Notes: generated by a model from the letters alone, not told the origin. Shown: positions 8,613-16,586, counted from the stretch's first letter. The stretch is 56,803 nt of DNA from Cellulomonas sp. HZM (GCF_000708885.1 NZ_JEOE01000019.1:1-56803), one strand, 5' to 3'. Translations and numbers: made by a program.

Positions 8613-9470
8613 CTAGGACGTGGCGGCGCGACCGGGCGATCCGACGACGAGCGCCGCGGCGTGCTCGAGGACCTGCGCGACGCCGTCCTCGGCGTTCGAG
8701 GGGCACGAGTGCGACGCCGCCGCGAGGACCTCGGGGAACGCGTTCGCGACGGCGAACGACGTTCGGGCCCAGCGCAGCATCGGCAGGTCGTTGGGGGCGT
8801 CGCCGAACGCCCAGACGTGCTCGCTGCGGATGCCGCGGTCGGCTGCGAGCCGCTGCAAGGTCGCTGCCTTCGTCACGTCGGTCGCCGAGATCTCGCCGAG
8901 CCCCGGCGCGCCGGAGTCCGCGACGCGGCCGAGCTCCCCGATCACGGTCGCGACGAGCGACGGGAAGGTCTCGTCCCACGGCGCCGACGTGCGCACGAGG
9001 AGCTTGAGCGTCGCGTGCGGCAGCAGCTCCTCGATGCGATCGGCGAACCGCGCCGTCGGCGGCACCGGGTGCGAGTCCACGAAGCCGTGCTCCGCGTCGA
9101 AGCCCCGTGCGTGCTCGACGGCGAAGTGGACCGCGTCCGGCCCCCACGCGGTGCGCAGCCGCTCGACGACCGCGGTCACGTCGGCCGCGGACATGCCCTG
9201 CTCGGTCAGCAGAGCACCGGTGGCGACGTCGAGCACCGCGGCGCCGTTCGAGCAGATCGCCACCCCGTGGCCGTCCACGTGCTCGGCGAGCTCCTGGAGG
9301 CGACGCAGCGGGCGCGCCGAGACGAACACGACGTCGATCCCCGCACCGGCGACCGACCGCAGCGCGTCGCGCGTGCGCGTCGACAGCGTCCCGTCGGGCG
9401 CGAGCAGCGTGTTGTCGAGATCGGTCGCGACGAGCCGCGGGGCCGTCGTCGGCCACGTCGGCGAGCCCAC
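8613..9470 (-). CDS. HAD-superfamily hydrolase (Cof/IIB type)
   Basis: A 285-residue protein. ATDLDNTLL near the N-terminus carries the catalytic DxD, VFVSARP motif II and AFGDAPNDLPML motif IV, with a IIB cap between them, as in Cof-type sugar-phosphate or flavin-phosphate phosphatases. The start GTG 9470 was chosen because it sits one base past the upstream stop and places the DxD motif at about residue 15; no strong ribosome site is visible, so coupling from the upstream gene is likely. Substrate cannot be assigned. Confidence 0.85.
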   Translation of the reverse strand: MGSPTWPTTAPRLVATDLDNTLLAPDGTLSTRTRDALRSVAGAGIDVVFVSARPLRRLQELAEHVDGHGVAICSNGAAVLDVATGALLTEQGMSAADVTAVVERLRTAWGPDAVHFAVEHARGFDAEHGFVDSHPVPPTARFADRIEELLPHATLKLLVRTSAPWDETFPSLVATVIGELGRVADSGAPGLGEISATDVTKAATLQRLAADRGIRSEHVWAFGDAPNDLPMLRWARTSFAVANAFPEVLAAASHSCPSNAEDGVAQVLEHAAALVVGSPGRAATS

Positions 9471-9471
9471 G

Positions 9472-9786
9472 TCAGCGACCCGCCCGTCCGCTCGGTCCGC
9501 GCCGCGAGCGCGCGGACCAGCAGGACCGGTGCCAGTGCCGCCGGTCGTCGAGCCCCTGCCCCGGCAGCCCGTCGGAGCGCCAGGCCACGACGTGCGGCGT
9601 CCCCGGGGAGACGAGCTGGTCGCAGCCCGGGCAGCGGAACTCGCGGTCGGACCCGCGTACCTGCTGCACGACCCACGCGCCCTGCTCGTCGTCCTCGGTG
9701 CTACGACCGCCGGACGCGCGCAGCACGTCGAGCTCGACGTGCTGCGCCGCGTACGGACGCTTGGAGGACCGTCGACCGGAGGGCAT
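9472..9786 (-). CDS. Small Cys/His protein of actinobacterial type, unknown function
   Basis: A 104-residue protein. The central RCPGCDQLVSPGTPHVVAW and the following DDRRHWHRSCW form a conserved Cys/His pattern that probably binds zinc. Homologues are common in actinobacteria, where they are often labelled ATP/GTP-binding proteins without visible nucleotide motifs; I see none here. The N-terminus is Arg/Lys-rich (MPSGRRSSKRPYAAQ). It precedes the HAD gene by one base and is probably cotranscribed. Confidence 0.85.
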   Translation of the reverse strand: MPSGRRSSKRPYAAQHVELDVLRASGGRSTEDDEQGAWVVQQVRGSDREFRCPGCDQLVSPGTPHVVAWRSDGLPGQGLDDRRHWHRSCWSARSRRGPSGRAGR

Positions 9787-9821
9787 GCGTCCATCCTGCC
9801 GCGTCGGGGACGCCAGAGCGG

Positions 9822-11255
9822 TCAGCCCTCGACGGGTGCGATCGTTCGCGTGCGGATGAGGTCCGCGTACCAGCGCGACGAGTCCTTGGGCGTGCGCACG
9901 AGCGTGTCGTAGTCGACGTGCACGATGCCGAACCGGCGGTCGTACCCGTACGCCCACTCGAAGTTGTCGAGCAGCGACCACACGAAGTAGCCGCGCACGT
10001 CGGCACCCTGGTCCATCGCCTGGCCGACGGCCTCGATGTGGTCGTGCAGGTACGACGTACGCTCGACGTCGTGCACGCGGCCGTCGTCGGTCACGGTGTC
10101 GTAGAACGCGGCGCCGTTCTCCGTGATCGCGAGCGGGAGCTCCGGGTAGCGCTTCGACAGGTCGAGCAGCAGCTCGGTCAGGCCGAGCGGCTCGATGTTC
10201 CAGTCCATCGCGGTGTGCGGGCCGGGCTGCGGGAGGAACTCGACCTCGGTCGCGCCGACGAACGGGGTGTGCGACGACGTCTTGTGGCCGTCGGGACCGG
10301 GCTCGCCGTCGCCCGTCACGGGCGTGCCGTGCTGCACGCGGCCGGTCGAGTAGTAGTTGATGCCCAGCACCTCGAGCGGGACCTTGATGATCTCGAGGTC
10401 GCCGTCGCGCACGAAGGACCAGTCCGTGATGTGTGCGGTGTCCGCGAAGACCTCGGGCGGGTAGACGCCCTCGACGACGGGCCGCAGGAACACCTCGTTG
10501 GCGATCGTGTCGATGCGGCGCTTGGCCTCGACGTCCTGCGGGGCGTCGCTCGCGGCGCGCGTCACGTGCGTGTTGAGCGTGATGGAGATCGGGGTGTCCT
10601 CGCCGAGCACCTCCTTGACGGCGCGAGCCCCCAGCCCGTGCGCGAGGTTGAGGTGGTGGACGGCCTTGAGCGCGGCCTCGTCGTCCGTGACGCCCGGTGC
10701 GTGCACGCCCGACGCGTAGCCCAGGAACGCCGAGCACCACGGCTCGTTGAGCGTGGTCCACAGGTGGATGCGGTCCCCCAGCGCCTCGGCCATGATCCGC
10801 GCGTAGTCGGCGAAGAGCTCCGCCGTGCGGCGGTTGGTCCAGCCGCCCTCGTCCTCGAGAGTCTGCGGCAGGTCCCAGTGGTAGAGCGTCGCGACGGGCT
10901 TGATGCCGGCCTCGATCAGGCGGTCGGCGAGATCGACGTAGAAGTCGACACCCGCCTGGTTGACCTCGCCGGAGCCGGTCGGCTGGATGCGCGGCCACGC
11001 GATGGAGAACCGGTACGCCTGCAGGCCGAGGTCCTTCATGATCTCGATGTCCTGCGCGACACGGTGGTAGTGGTCGACCGCGACGTCACCGGTGTCGCCG
11101 TTCAGCACCTTGCCCGGGGTCCGGGAGAACGTGTCCCAGATGGAGGGCAGGCGCCCGTCCTCGGCGGCAGCGCCCTCGATCTGGTACGAGGCGGTGGCGG
11201 ATCCCCAGAGGAACTCGGGGGCGAACTGGCGGCCGGACGGCAGCGTCGTGGTCAT
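9822..11255 (-). CDS. bglC: GH1 beta-glucosidase
   Basis: A 477-residue glycoside hydrolase family 1 enzyme with no signal peptide, so cytoplasmic. TLNEPW carries the acid/base Glu (about residue 171) and ITENGAA the nucleophile Glu (about 379); [14 protein letters not shown] at the start is typical. It should hydrolyse imported cellobiose or other beta-glucosides. The start ATG 11255 was preferred to 11282 because GAAGGAT precedes it. The promoter region holds a CebR-type operator (11340-11353) and a second perfect palindrome (11397-11410), so control by a LacI-family regulator sensing cello-oligosaccharides is likely. The symbol is by analogy with Streptomyces. Confidence 0.93.
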   Translation of the reverse strand: MTTTLPSGRQFAPEFLWGSATASYQIEGAAAEDGRLPSIWDTFSRTPGKVLNGDTGDVAVDHYHRVAQDIEIMKDLGLQAYRFSIAWPRIQPTGSGEVNQAGVDFYVDLADRLIEAGIKPVATLYHWDLPQTLEDEGGWTNRRTAELFADYARIMAEALGDRIHLWTTLNEPWCSAFLGYASGVHAPGVTDDEAALKAVHHLNLAHGLGARAVKEVLGEDTPISITLNTHVTRAASDAPQDVEAKRRIDTIANEVFLRPVVEGVYPPEVFADTAHITDWSFVRDGDLEIIKVPLEVLGINYYSTGRVQHGTPVTGDGEPGPDGHKTSSHTPFVGATEVEFLPQPGPHTAMDWNIEPLGLTELLLDLSKRYPELPLAITENGAAFYDTVTDDGRVHDVERTSYLHDHIEAVGQAMDQGADVRGYFVWSLLDNFEWAYGYDRRFGIVHVDYDTLVRTPKDSSRWYADLIRTRTIAPVEG

Positions 11256-11339
11256 GTCTCGCGATCCTTCGTCAAGGCGCACCCCCTGCGGTGCGCGCGG
11301 CCCCTCGTCGGGCCTGTCGAAACGTTACGATACACAGCG

Positions 11340-11353
11340 TGGGAACGCTCCCG
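11340..11353. promoter_or_regulatory. CebR/CelR-type LacI operator
   Basis: TGGGAACGCTCCCG matches the CebR/CelR box TGGGAGCGCTCCCA at 12 of 14 positions. It lies about 85 bases upstream of the beta-glucosidase start. TATCGT and TAACGT -10 candidates (minus strand, near 11333-11323) sit just downstream of it, so a bound repressor would block the promoter. Confidence 0.75.
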
Positions 11354-11396
11354 CCAGTCCCGCCGCAACACGGGCGACGGCTCGTCGGACCACGCC

Positions 11397-11410
11397 AGAG
11401 AGCGCTCTCT
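11397..11410. promoter_or_regulatory. Second LacI-family palindromic operator
   Basis: AGAGAGCGCTCTCT is a perfect 14-base palindrome with the central CG step and GAGAGCGCTCTC core typical of LacI-family sites in actinobacteria. It lies 44 bases upstream of the CebR-like box. It could be a second site for the same regulator or the site of the now broken LacI gene to the right. Confidence 0.6.
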
Positions 11411-11427
11411 CGTGCGTAAGCATGGCA

Positions 11428-11459
11428 CGACGAGGGGCACAGGCGAGCGCCCCTCGTCG
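11428..11459. terminator. Hairpin terminator after the glycosidase remnant
   Basis: The arms CGACGAGGGGC (11428-11438) and GCCCCTCGTCG (11449-11459) pair perfectly over 11 bases around a 10-base loop. It lies 21 bases past the stop codon of the minus-strand glycosidase remnant, as expected for that gene's former terminator. There is no U-tract, as is usual at this GC content. Confidence 0.6.
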
Positions 11460-11480
11460 GGCGACCAGGCCGGGGACCCC

Positions 11481-11666
11481 TCAGACGCCGAGCTCGAGCC
11501 CGTCCGCGCCCGCTGCCGGCGCGCTCGGGTCGCCGCCGTGCACCAGCGCGAGCGCCCACGAGCCCACGAGCCCGTGCGCCTCGGCGCGCACGACGTCGCC
11601 GTCCCGCCGCACCGTGAACACCGTCTCGGCGTCGCCGCCCCCCACCGCCGGCACGCGGACCAGCAC
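11481..11666 (-). pseudogene. 3' remnant of a glycoside hydrolase gene
   Basis: The minus-strand frame ending at 11481 encodes about 62 residues with near-total GC at third positions (LVRVPAVGGGDAE, TVFTVRRDGDVV, GLVGSWALALVHGG). This looks like the last beta-sandwich strands of a multi-domain glycoside hydrolase, possibly GH31; the family is uncertain. No 5' part exists: upstream of about 11666 the DNA becomes a LacI gene on the other strand. A terminator follows the stop. I read it as the surviving tail of a gene that was divergent from the LacI gene. Confidence 0.55.
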
Positions 11667-12394
11667 GACGCGCTGCTGCTGACCCAGGACGACCACGCGG
11701 GCGTCGAGCGGGTGGCGGCCGGGTCCATGGTGGACGCCGTCATCATGATGGACGTCGAGGCCGACGACGCGCGACTGCCGTTGCTCCGTCGACAGCGACA
11801 GCCGGCCGTCCTCGTCGGGCTGCCCCGCGACACGAGCGGGTTCTCGTGCGTCGACCTCGACTTCGAGTCCGCCGCACGAGCGGCCGTCGCGCACCTCGTC
11901 GACCTCGGGCACCGGTCCGTCGCACTCGTCGGCTCGCCTCAGGCCGTGCTCGACCGGCACACCACCTACGCCGCGCGCATGGTGCGCGGGTTCACGGAGG
12001 AGGCCGCGCGGGCGGGCTGTCGGCGGTGTTCGAGCCGTGCGAGTCGTCCCACGCGGGTGCCGTCGCCGCCGTCGACCGCGTCCTCGCGCGACTGCCCGAC
12101 GTCACGGGCGTCGTCGTGCACAACGAGGTCGCGCTGCCCGCCGTGCTCACGACGCTGCGCGAACGCGGGCTCTCGGTGCCCGGCGACCTGTCCGTCGTGG
12201 CGGTGTGCCCGCAGGACGTCGCCGTGGGCCAGCCTCAGCAGCTCACGTCCGTCGACATCCCGGCCGCCGCGATCGGCGGCGTCGCCGTCGACATGGCCAT
12301 GGCGCGTCTCGACGGGTCCGAGCTCGCCGAGACACGGCTCATCTCGCCCGTGCTCACGCCGCGCGAGACGACCGGACCGGCGCGCGACGCCTAG
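11667..12394 (+). pseudogene. LacI-family transcriptional regulator, truncated and frameshifted
   Basis: The plus-strand frame from 11667 gives the sugar-binding domain of a LacI regulator (DALLLTQDD, SMVDAVIMMDVEADD, PAVLVGLPRD, CVDLDFESAARAAVAHLVDL, GHRSVALVG). The helix-turn-helix and first part of the core domain are missing. At about 12013 the coding frame shifts by one lost base and continues (AGLSAVFEPCESSHAGAVAA, SVPGDLSVVAVCPQDVAVG, TSVDIPAAAIG) to a TAG at 12394. With no DNA-binding domain and an internal frameshift it cannot act as a repressor. Confidence 0.8.
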
Positions 12395-12421
12395 CGACGG
12401 TCGCTCCCCGGGCGCCCGGGG

Positions 12422-13657
12422 TCAGGCGACCCAGGCCCCGGCGCGCATCACCCGACGCGGACGCAGGTCCGCGTCCACGACGACGACGTCCGCGCGGCGT
12501 CCCGCCGCCAGCGCGCCGATGTCGCGGCGTCCCAGGACCTCGGCCGGGGTCGAGGACGCGGCGCGCACCGCGTCCTCGAGCGGGATCCCCGCCCGCGCGA
12601 CCTGGCGCACCACGTCGAGAAGGTGCGCCACGCCACCCGCGATCGCGCCCGCCGAGCCGTCCTCGGTGACGATCCGGGCGACGCCGTCCGCGACACGCAC
12701 GGCCATCGGGCCCAGCTGGTAGTCGCCGTCGGCCATGCCCGCCGCCGCCATCGCGTCCGTCACGAGCGCGATCGAGCCCGGTCCGACCAGGTCGAACACC
12801 GCCTTCGTCGTGCCGTCCGCGAGGTGCGTGCCGTCGGCGACGAGCTCGACGACCAGCTCCCCTCGCGCGGCGCCCGCGAGGCACGCGGCGATCGGGCCCG
12901 GGTCGCGGTGGTGCAGCGGGCGCATGCCGTTGAACAGGTGCGTCGCGGTCGGACGCGCGCTGCGGGCGCCCCGCGCCGTGGCCAGGAGGTCGAACGAGCG
13001 GTCGATCGCGGCCTCGACCTGCTCCGAGCTCGCATCGGTGTGGCCGATCGAGGGCAGCGCCCCGCTCTCGACGAGGGCCGCGAGCACGTCGTCGTCGCCG
13101 TCCGCGACACCCGCCGCCTCCGGGGCGATCGTCATGGTCACGAGGTGGCCGCGTGCCGCCTGCGCGATCTCGCGCACCAGCGTCGGGTCTCCGGGGAGCA
13201 TGTCGTCGGGGTTCTGCGCACCGCAGCGCACGTGCGAGAGGAACGGGCCCTCGAGGTGGATGCCGGCCAGCTCCCCGTCCTCGACCGCGTCCGCGAGCAG
13301 CGCCGTGCGCTGCAGGAGCACGTCGCGCGGTGCCGTCACGAGCGACGCGACGAGACTGGTGGTCCCGTGCCGCAGGTGCTCGCGCGCCGCGGTTCGCACC
13401 TCGTCGGCGGTCGTCGCGTCGGGGAAGCTCGCTCCCCCGCCCCCGTGGTCGTGCACGTCCACCAGGCCCGGAAGAAGGAGGTCGTCCGTCGCGTCCGGGA
13501 GCTGCCACGCCTGCGGGAGACGGTCGCTGCGACCGACCCACACGATCGTCGTCCCGTCGACCACGACGGCACCGTCCTCGAGAACGGTCAGCGGCGTCAC
13601 GACCCGCCCCCGCAGGACGACGGTCTCGGGCACGGGGCTGCTGCTCGGTGCGATCAC
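12422..13657 (-). CDS. nagA: N-acetylglucosamine-6-phosphate deacetylase
   Basis: A 411-residue amidohydrolase. DVHDHGGGG near residue 65 corresponds to the metal-binding HxH region of NagA (here H-D-H), HLEGPFLS carries the metal-bound Glu, GHTDAS and THLFNGMRPLHHRDPG the histidines, and VTDAMAAAGM the catalytic Asp. It converts GlcNAc-6-P to glucosamine-6-P and acetate. The start GTG 13657 is preceded by AGGATGG; an in-frame extension to 13771 would run through a 21-base direct repeat and is less likely. No nagB or nagE lies beside it in the window. Confidence 0.92.
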   Translation of the reverse strand: MIAPSSSPVPETVVLRGRVVTPLTVLEDGAVVVDGTTIVWVGRSDRLPQAWQLPDATDDLLLPGLVDVHDHGGGGASFPDATTADEVRTAAREHLRHGTTSLVASLVTAPRDVLLQRTALLADAVEDGELAGIHLEGPFLSHVRCGAQNPDDMLPGDPTLVREIAQAARGHLVTMTIAPEAAGVADGDDDVLAALVESGALPSIGHTDASSEQVEAAIDRSFDLLATARGARSARPTATHLFNGMRPLHHRDPGPIAACLAGAARGELVVELVADGTHLADGTTKAVFDLVGPGSIALVTDAMAAAGMADGDYQLGPMAVRVADGVARIVTEDGSAGAIAGGVAHLLDVVRQVARAGIPLEDAVRAASSTPAEVLGRRDIGALAAGRRADVVVVDADLRPRRVMRAGAWVA

Positions 13658-13672
13658 GTGCCCATCCTGCCG

Positions 13673-13714
13673 TGTCTCGGCACCGCGCGGCGCTGTCTCG
13701 GCACCGTGCGGCGC
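13673..13714. repeat. 21-bp tandem repeat, two copies
   Basis: TGTCTCGGCACCGCGCGGCGC (13673-13693) is repeated directly at 13694-13714 with one change (C to T). It lies in the nagA upstream region, directly next to the 41-bp palindromic element. Function unknown; it may be a replication-slippage product. Confidence 0.7.
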
Positions 13715-13716
13715 TG

Positions 13717-13757
13717 CGTGAAGCGTTGATGCGCTCACAGCGACCTTTCGCTTCACG
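13717..13757. repeat. 41-bp palindromic element, copy A
   Basis: CGTGAAGC (13717-13724) and GCTTCACG (13750-13757) form inverted arms around a middle containing CTCACAG. The outer bases extend the pairing to GCGTGAAGCG/CGCTTCACGC. Copy B at 14956-14996 has the same arms, the same total length and, on the opposite strand, the same central CTCACAG at the same spacing. It sits between the tetR stop and the nagA start. Confidence 0.65.
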
Positions 13758-13787
13758 CTCGTGCGGCACACGAGTCTTCGGCTCAGG

Positions 13788-14432
13788 TCACGCGCGTACC
13801 GCGCGGAACAGGTCGAGCACCTCCTGGGACGCGCCGCGCAGCACCGGGAGCCTCGAGAGCCGCACCAGGCGGCCGACGAGCGGCGCGGCGCCGTCCACCA
13901 GGGTGCGTGTGCGGCGCTGGCCGGGCGAGCCGTCGTGGACCCAGAACAGCGTCACGCCGAGCTGCGCGAGCCACAGGAGCTCGGGCAGCTCGGCGCGCAG
14001 GTGGTCCGGGACCGCCGGGTCGGCGCCCGCGACGAGCTCGTCGAGCACGGCACGGGACGTCGTGCGGGCCTCGTCGGACTCGGTGGAGAACGGGCTCGCG
14101 GCCGATCCCGGACGGATCGCGACCGTCACGAACTCGGAACCGAAGCCGTGGTACTCCGCGAAGGCGTCCAGGCCCGCGTGCAGCACCCCACGAAGTCTCG
14201 TCGTCAGGTCGCCGCCCCGCTCGAGGACGCGTGCGGCCCGCACCGCGTGGTCCCGGTTGACCTCGACGTAGAGCTCCTGGACCAGATGGTCCTTGGAGGG
14301 GAAGTAGTAGTTCGCGAGGCCGGTCGCGACACCGGCCTCCTGGGCGATCGCGCGCATCGTCGTGGTCGCGTAGCCGCGCTCGCGGAACAGGCGCAGGGCG
14401 GTGTCGCGGACCAGCTCGCGGCTGTTGGTCAC
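13788..14432 (-). CDS. TetR-family transcriptional regulator
   Basis: A 214-residue protein. The N-terminal helix-turn-helix is clear: RELVRDTALRLFRERGYATT, then MRAIAQEAGVATGLANYYF and PSKDHLVQEL. The rest is a helical ligand-binding domain (DLTTRLRGVLHAGLDAF, LPELLWLAQLGVTLFWVHDG). The start GTG 14432 is preceded by GGAGG and overlaps the stop of the upstream membrane-protein gene (GTGA). It probably regulates that operon; the 41-bp palindromes on either side of the pair are candidate operators, which is inference. Confidence 0.88.
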   Translation of the reverse strand: MTNSRELVRDTALRLFRERGYATTTMRAIAQEAGVATGLANYYFPSKDHLVQELYVEVNRDHAVRAARVLERGGDLTTRLRGVLHAGLDAFAEYHGFGSEFVTVAIRPGSAASPFSTESDEARTTSRAVLDELVAGADPAVPDHLRAELPELLWLAQLGVTLFWVHDGSPGQRRTRTLVDGAAPLVGRLVRLSRLPVLRGASQEVLDLFRAVRA

Positions 14433-14905
14433 ACGTACCTCCGGACGTCGGACGCGTCGACGCGCTGGTGCCCGAGCTGGGAGTCGACGTCGGCGTCCTC
14501 GACCTCGGGCGGCGCCGCACGACGACCGAGGCGGCGGGCCGCCCTCGCGTGCCACCACCGTGCCGCACCGGCCGTCAGGCCGCCGACGAGCACGGACATC
14601 GCAGGGAAGAGACCCCCCGACGACTCGCCTCCCAGGACGACGCCCTGCACAACGACGCCGACGACCGCGCCCACGACCGCGTACAGCGCGACCATCGCGC
14701 GCGCGTCGAACCGGCGTCCCACCGCCTCGAGCCCGAGCGCCACGGGGACGCCGAGGATAGCGAGCGCCGGGAGGCCGAGCGCGAGCGAGTAGCCAGCGAC
14801 GACGACCACGTAGGGGCCGAACGGGAGCCCGACGGCGACGGCGACCGCGAGCAGTGCGACGGCGCCTCGGCCGGCGAGCACGAGCGCATCCTTGAACATG
14901 TTCAA
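14429..14905 (-). CDS. Small integral membrane protein of unknown function
   Basis: A 158-residue protein with about four hydrophobic segments (VALLAVAVAVGLPFG, YVVVVAGYSLALGLPALAI, MVALYAVVGAVVGVVVQG, LFPAMSVLVGGLTAGA) and a charged, polar C-terminus. The start may be Met1 or Met3. It is translationally coupled to the TetR gene by a GTGA overlap, a common arrangement for a regulator and the membrane protein it controls. Copy B of the palindrome lies 51 bases upstream of its start. No family recognised. Confidence 0.75.
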   Translation of the reverse strand: MNMFKDALVLAGRGAVALLAVAVAVGLPFGPYVVVVAGYSLALGLPALAILGVPVALGLEAVGRRFDARAMVALYAVVGAVVGVVVQGVVLGGESSGGLFPAMSVLVGGLTAGAARWWHARAARRLGRRAAPPEVEDADVDSQLGHQRVDASDVRRYV

Positions 14906-14955
14906 AGACTAGCCCCGCCTATCGACCGCGTTCAGCTTCGGGCGGTGCGGTCGAA

Positions 14956-14996
14956 CGTGAAGCGTTGGGCGCCTGTGAGAAGCGGAAAGCTTCACG
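14956..14996. repeat. 41-bp palindromic element, copy B
   Basis: The arms CGTGAAGC (14956-14963) and GCTTCACG (14989-14996) have the same 41-base overall length as copy A at 13717-13757. Read on the minus strand it keeps CTCACAG at the same offset as copy A. It lies in the 285-base gap between the nucS stop and the start of the membrane protein/TetR pair. The rest of that gap (15000-15190) is GC-rich with short GCCCTCGCG-type repeats and no coding frame. Confidence 0.65.
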
Positions 14997-15190
14997 CCAC
15001 GCCCCCGGCGGGCGGGGAGGGTCGCGAGGGCGGCGAGGGGCGCGAGGGCCGCGAACTGCGCCGACGCAACGTGGTCACGCGATCGGGGGTGTGCCGCGCG
15101 CCGCGACGCGTCGTGGCCAGCCGGGTGGGGTGTCACACGTGCGGTCGCGCGTCGGGCGGGACGCGGCGACCGCCGCAGCGGGCGGCGCGC

Positions 15191-15886
15191 TCAGAACAGG
15201 CGGGAGTCCACGTCGTCGACGCCGCGCATGGCGTCGTAGTCGAGGACCAGGCACGAGATGCCGCGGTCGGTCGCGAGCACACGCGCCTGCGGCTTGATCT
15301 CCTGCGCCGCGAACACGCCGCGCACGGGCGCCAGGAGCGGGTCCCTGTTGAGCAGCTCGAGGTACCGCGTGAGCTGCTCGACGCCGTCGATGTCTCCCCG
15401 GCGCTTGATCTCGACCGCGACCGTGCCGCCCGCCGGGTCCTTGGCCAGGATGTCGACCGGCCCGATCGCCGTCGGGTACTCGCGACGCACCAGCTGGTGC
15501 CCCGTGCCGAGGAGCACGATCTGCGCCGCCAGGAGCTCCTGGAGGTGGGCCTCGACCCCGTCCTTGACGAGCCCGGGGTCGACGCCGAGCTCGTGCGCGG
15601 AGTCGTGCAGGACCTCGTACAGGTCGACGACGAGGCGGTCGTCCGACTTCGCGTGCTGGACGGTCCACACCTGCGTGACCCCGGCCGCGCGGGACTCGTC
15701 GTCGGGCTCACCCACCGTCAGGGTGCACGGCGGGCTCATCCAGTTGAGCGGCTTGTAGCTGCCGCCGTCGGAGTGCAGCAGCACGCTGCCGTCCGACTTC
15801 ACCACGACGAGGCGGGTCGCACGAGGCAGATGGGCGTTGAGGCGGCCGCTGTAGCGCGCGGCGCAGGACGCGACGACGAGACGCAC
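15191..15886 (-). CDS. nucS: Mismatch-specific endonuclease NucS
   Basis: A 231-residue protein matching NucS/EndoMS throughout: [16 protein letters not shown] at the start, [13 protein letters not shown] and WMSPPC in the N-terminal DNA-binding domain, and a RecB-like nuclease core with GPVDILAKD and VAVEIKRRG. The C-terminus ends DSRLF, resembling the sliding-clamp binding tail. In actinobacteria, which lack MutS/MutL, NucS cuts both strands at mismatches. The gene lies just downstream of the ATP synthase operon and the DUF2550 gene, a common actinobacterial order. Confidence 0.95.
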   Translation of the reverse strand: MRLVVASCAARYSGRLNAHLPRATRLVVVKSDGSVLLHSDGGSYKPLNWMSPPCTLTVGEPDDESRAAGVTQVWTVQHAKSDDRLVVDLYEVLHDSAHELGVDPGLVKDGVEAHLQELLAAQIVLLGTGHQLVRREYPTAIGPVDILAKDPAGGTVAVEIKRRGDIDGVEQLTRYLELLNRDPLLAPVRGVFAAQEIKPQARVLATDRGISCLVLDYDAMRGVDDVDSRLF

Positions 15887-15889
15887 GGG

Positions 15890-16288
15890 TCAGATCACGG
15901 TCCCGACGCGCGAGGGCGTCGCCTCGAGCCACGACGTGAGCCCTGCGTACGCCTCGGGCGACATGAGCAACGACCACGAGCGGCCGGCCGCGGAGCACGT
16001 GACGACGACGTCCGCACCTTCCGGCACGCGCGAGACGACGCTGAGGGCACGGCGATCCCACCGCAGCCGCGGGCGCGGCGCGAGCGAGTGGCGACGCCAC
16101 CAGTACAGGTGCTCGGCGCCGTACTGCGCGACGCCCGGGCTCCAGTGCCCCTCGCCGCGGCGGTTCACCGCGCAGCGGAACGACCCGACCCTGCGGTCGA
16201 GCGTGTGCGTGCGCGACCAGGCGACGGCGCCGAACGCGACCAGGACGACGACGAGCCCGATCGTGACGATCGCGACGACGCCGTGCAC
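15890..16288 (-). CDS. DUF2550 membrane protein
   Basis: A 132-residue protein with one N-terminal membrane segment (VVAIVTIGLVVVLVAFGAVA) and an Arg/Trp-rich domain outside it (GSFRCAVNRRGEGHWSPGVA, YWWRRHSLAPRPRLRWDRR). This is the DUF2550 pattern found between atpC and nucS in many actinobacteria. The start GTG 16288 puts the hydrophobic segment at the extreme N-terminus; a weaker ribosome site (GAGG) lies upstream. It follows atpC by 13 bases. Function unknown. Confidence 0.82.
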   Translation of the reverse strand: MHGVVAIVTIGLVVVLVAFGAVAWSRTHTLDRRVGSFRCAVNRRGEGHWSPGVAQYGAEHLYWWRRHSLAPRPRLRWDRRALSVVSRVPEGADVVVTCSAAGRSWSLLMSPEAYAGLTSWLEATPSRVGTVI

Positions 16289-16301
16289 CTGGTGGACGAC
16301 C

Positions 16302-16586
16302 TCAGTGCGCGGCGGCCGCGGACTGCGGCTCGGACGACACGGCGTCGACGACGATCGTCGCGCGGTTCTCGTCGAACGACAGGAACCCGCCGTCGACCGA
16401 CCAGCGCTGCACCGCGCCCTCTCCGGGGTAGACCCGGATCTCACCCGGTCGGAGCACCGCGAGCACCGGCGTGTGGCCGGCCAGGATGCCCATCTCGCCG
16501 TCGACCGAGGGCGCGACGAGCTGGCGCGCCGTGCCGGACCAGACCTTGCCGTCGGTCGCGACGAGGTCGATCTCGAACTCAGCCAC
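16302..16586 (-). CDS. atpC: ATP synthase F1 epsilon subunit
   Basis: A 94-residue protein with the epsilon N-terminal beta-sandwich (FEIDLVATDGKVWSGTARQL, GEMGILAGHTPVLAVLRPG, WSVDGGFLSF). The C-terminal helical hairpin found in many bacteria is missing; the protein ends in a short Ala-rich tail. Short epsilon subunits of this kind occur in actinobacteria. It belongs to the central stalk and is the last atp gene of the operon, about 100 bases after atpD. Confidence 0.95.
   Translation of the reverse strand: MAEFEIDLVATDGKVWSGTARQLVAPSVDGEMGILAGHTPVLAVLRPGEIRVYPGEGAVQRWSVDGGFLSFDENRATIVVDAVSSEPQSAAAAH

Noticed and set aside
11092..11682. Plus-strand frame just before the LacI remnant, possibly its N-terminus
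   Set aside because: It has no helix-turn-helix and poor codon bias; the minus strand has the coding pattern over 11481-11666, so the LacI 5' part is absent rather than frameshifted.
8466..12722. A 1418-codon plus-strand open frame
   Set aside because: It crosses several real minus-strand genes and has no start site or domains, except for the short LacI remnant at its end, which is reported as a pseudogene.
13717..13757. Palindromic element read as an ordinary intrinsic terminator
   Set aside because: No T-tract, long 25-base loop, and a second copy with the same spacing upstream of another gene; binding site or dispersed element fits better.
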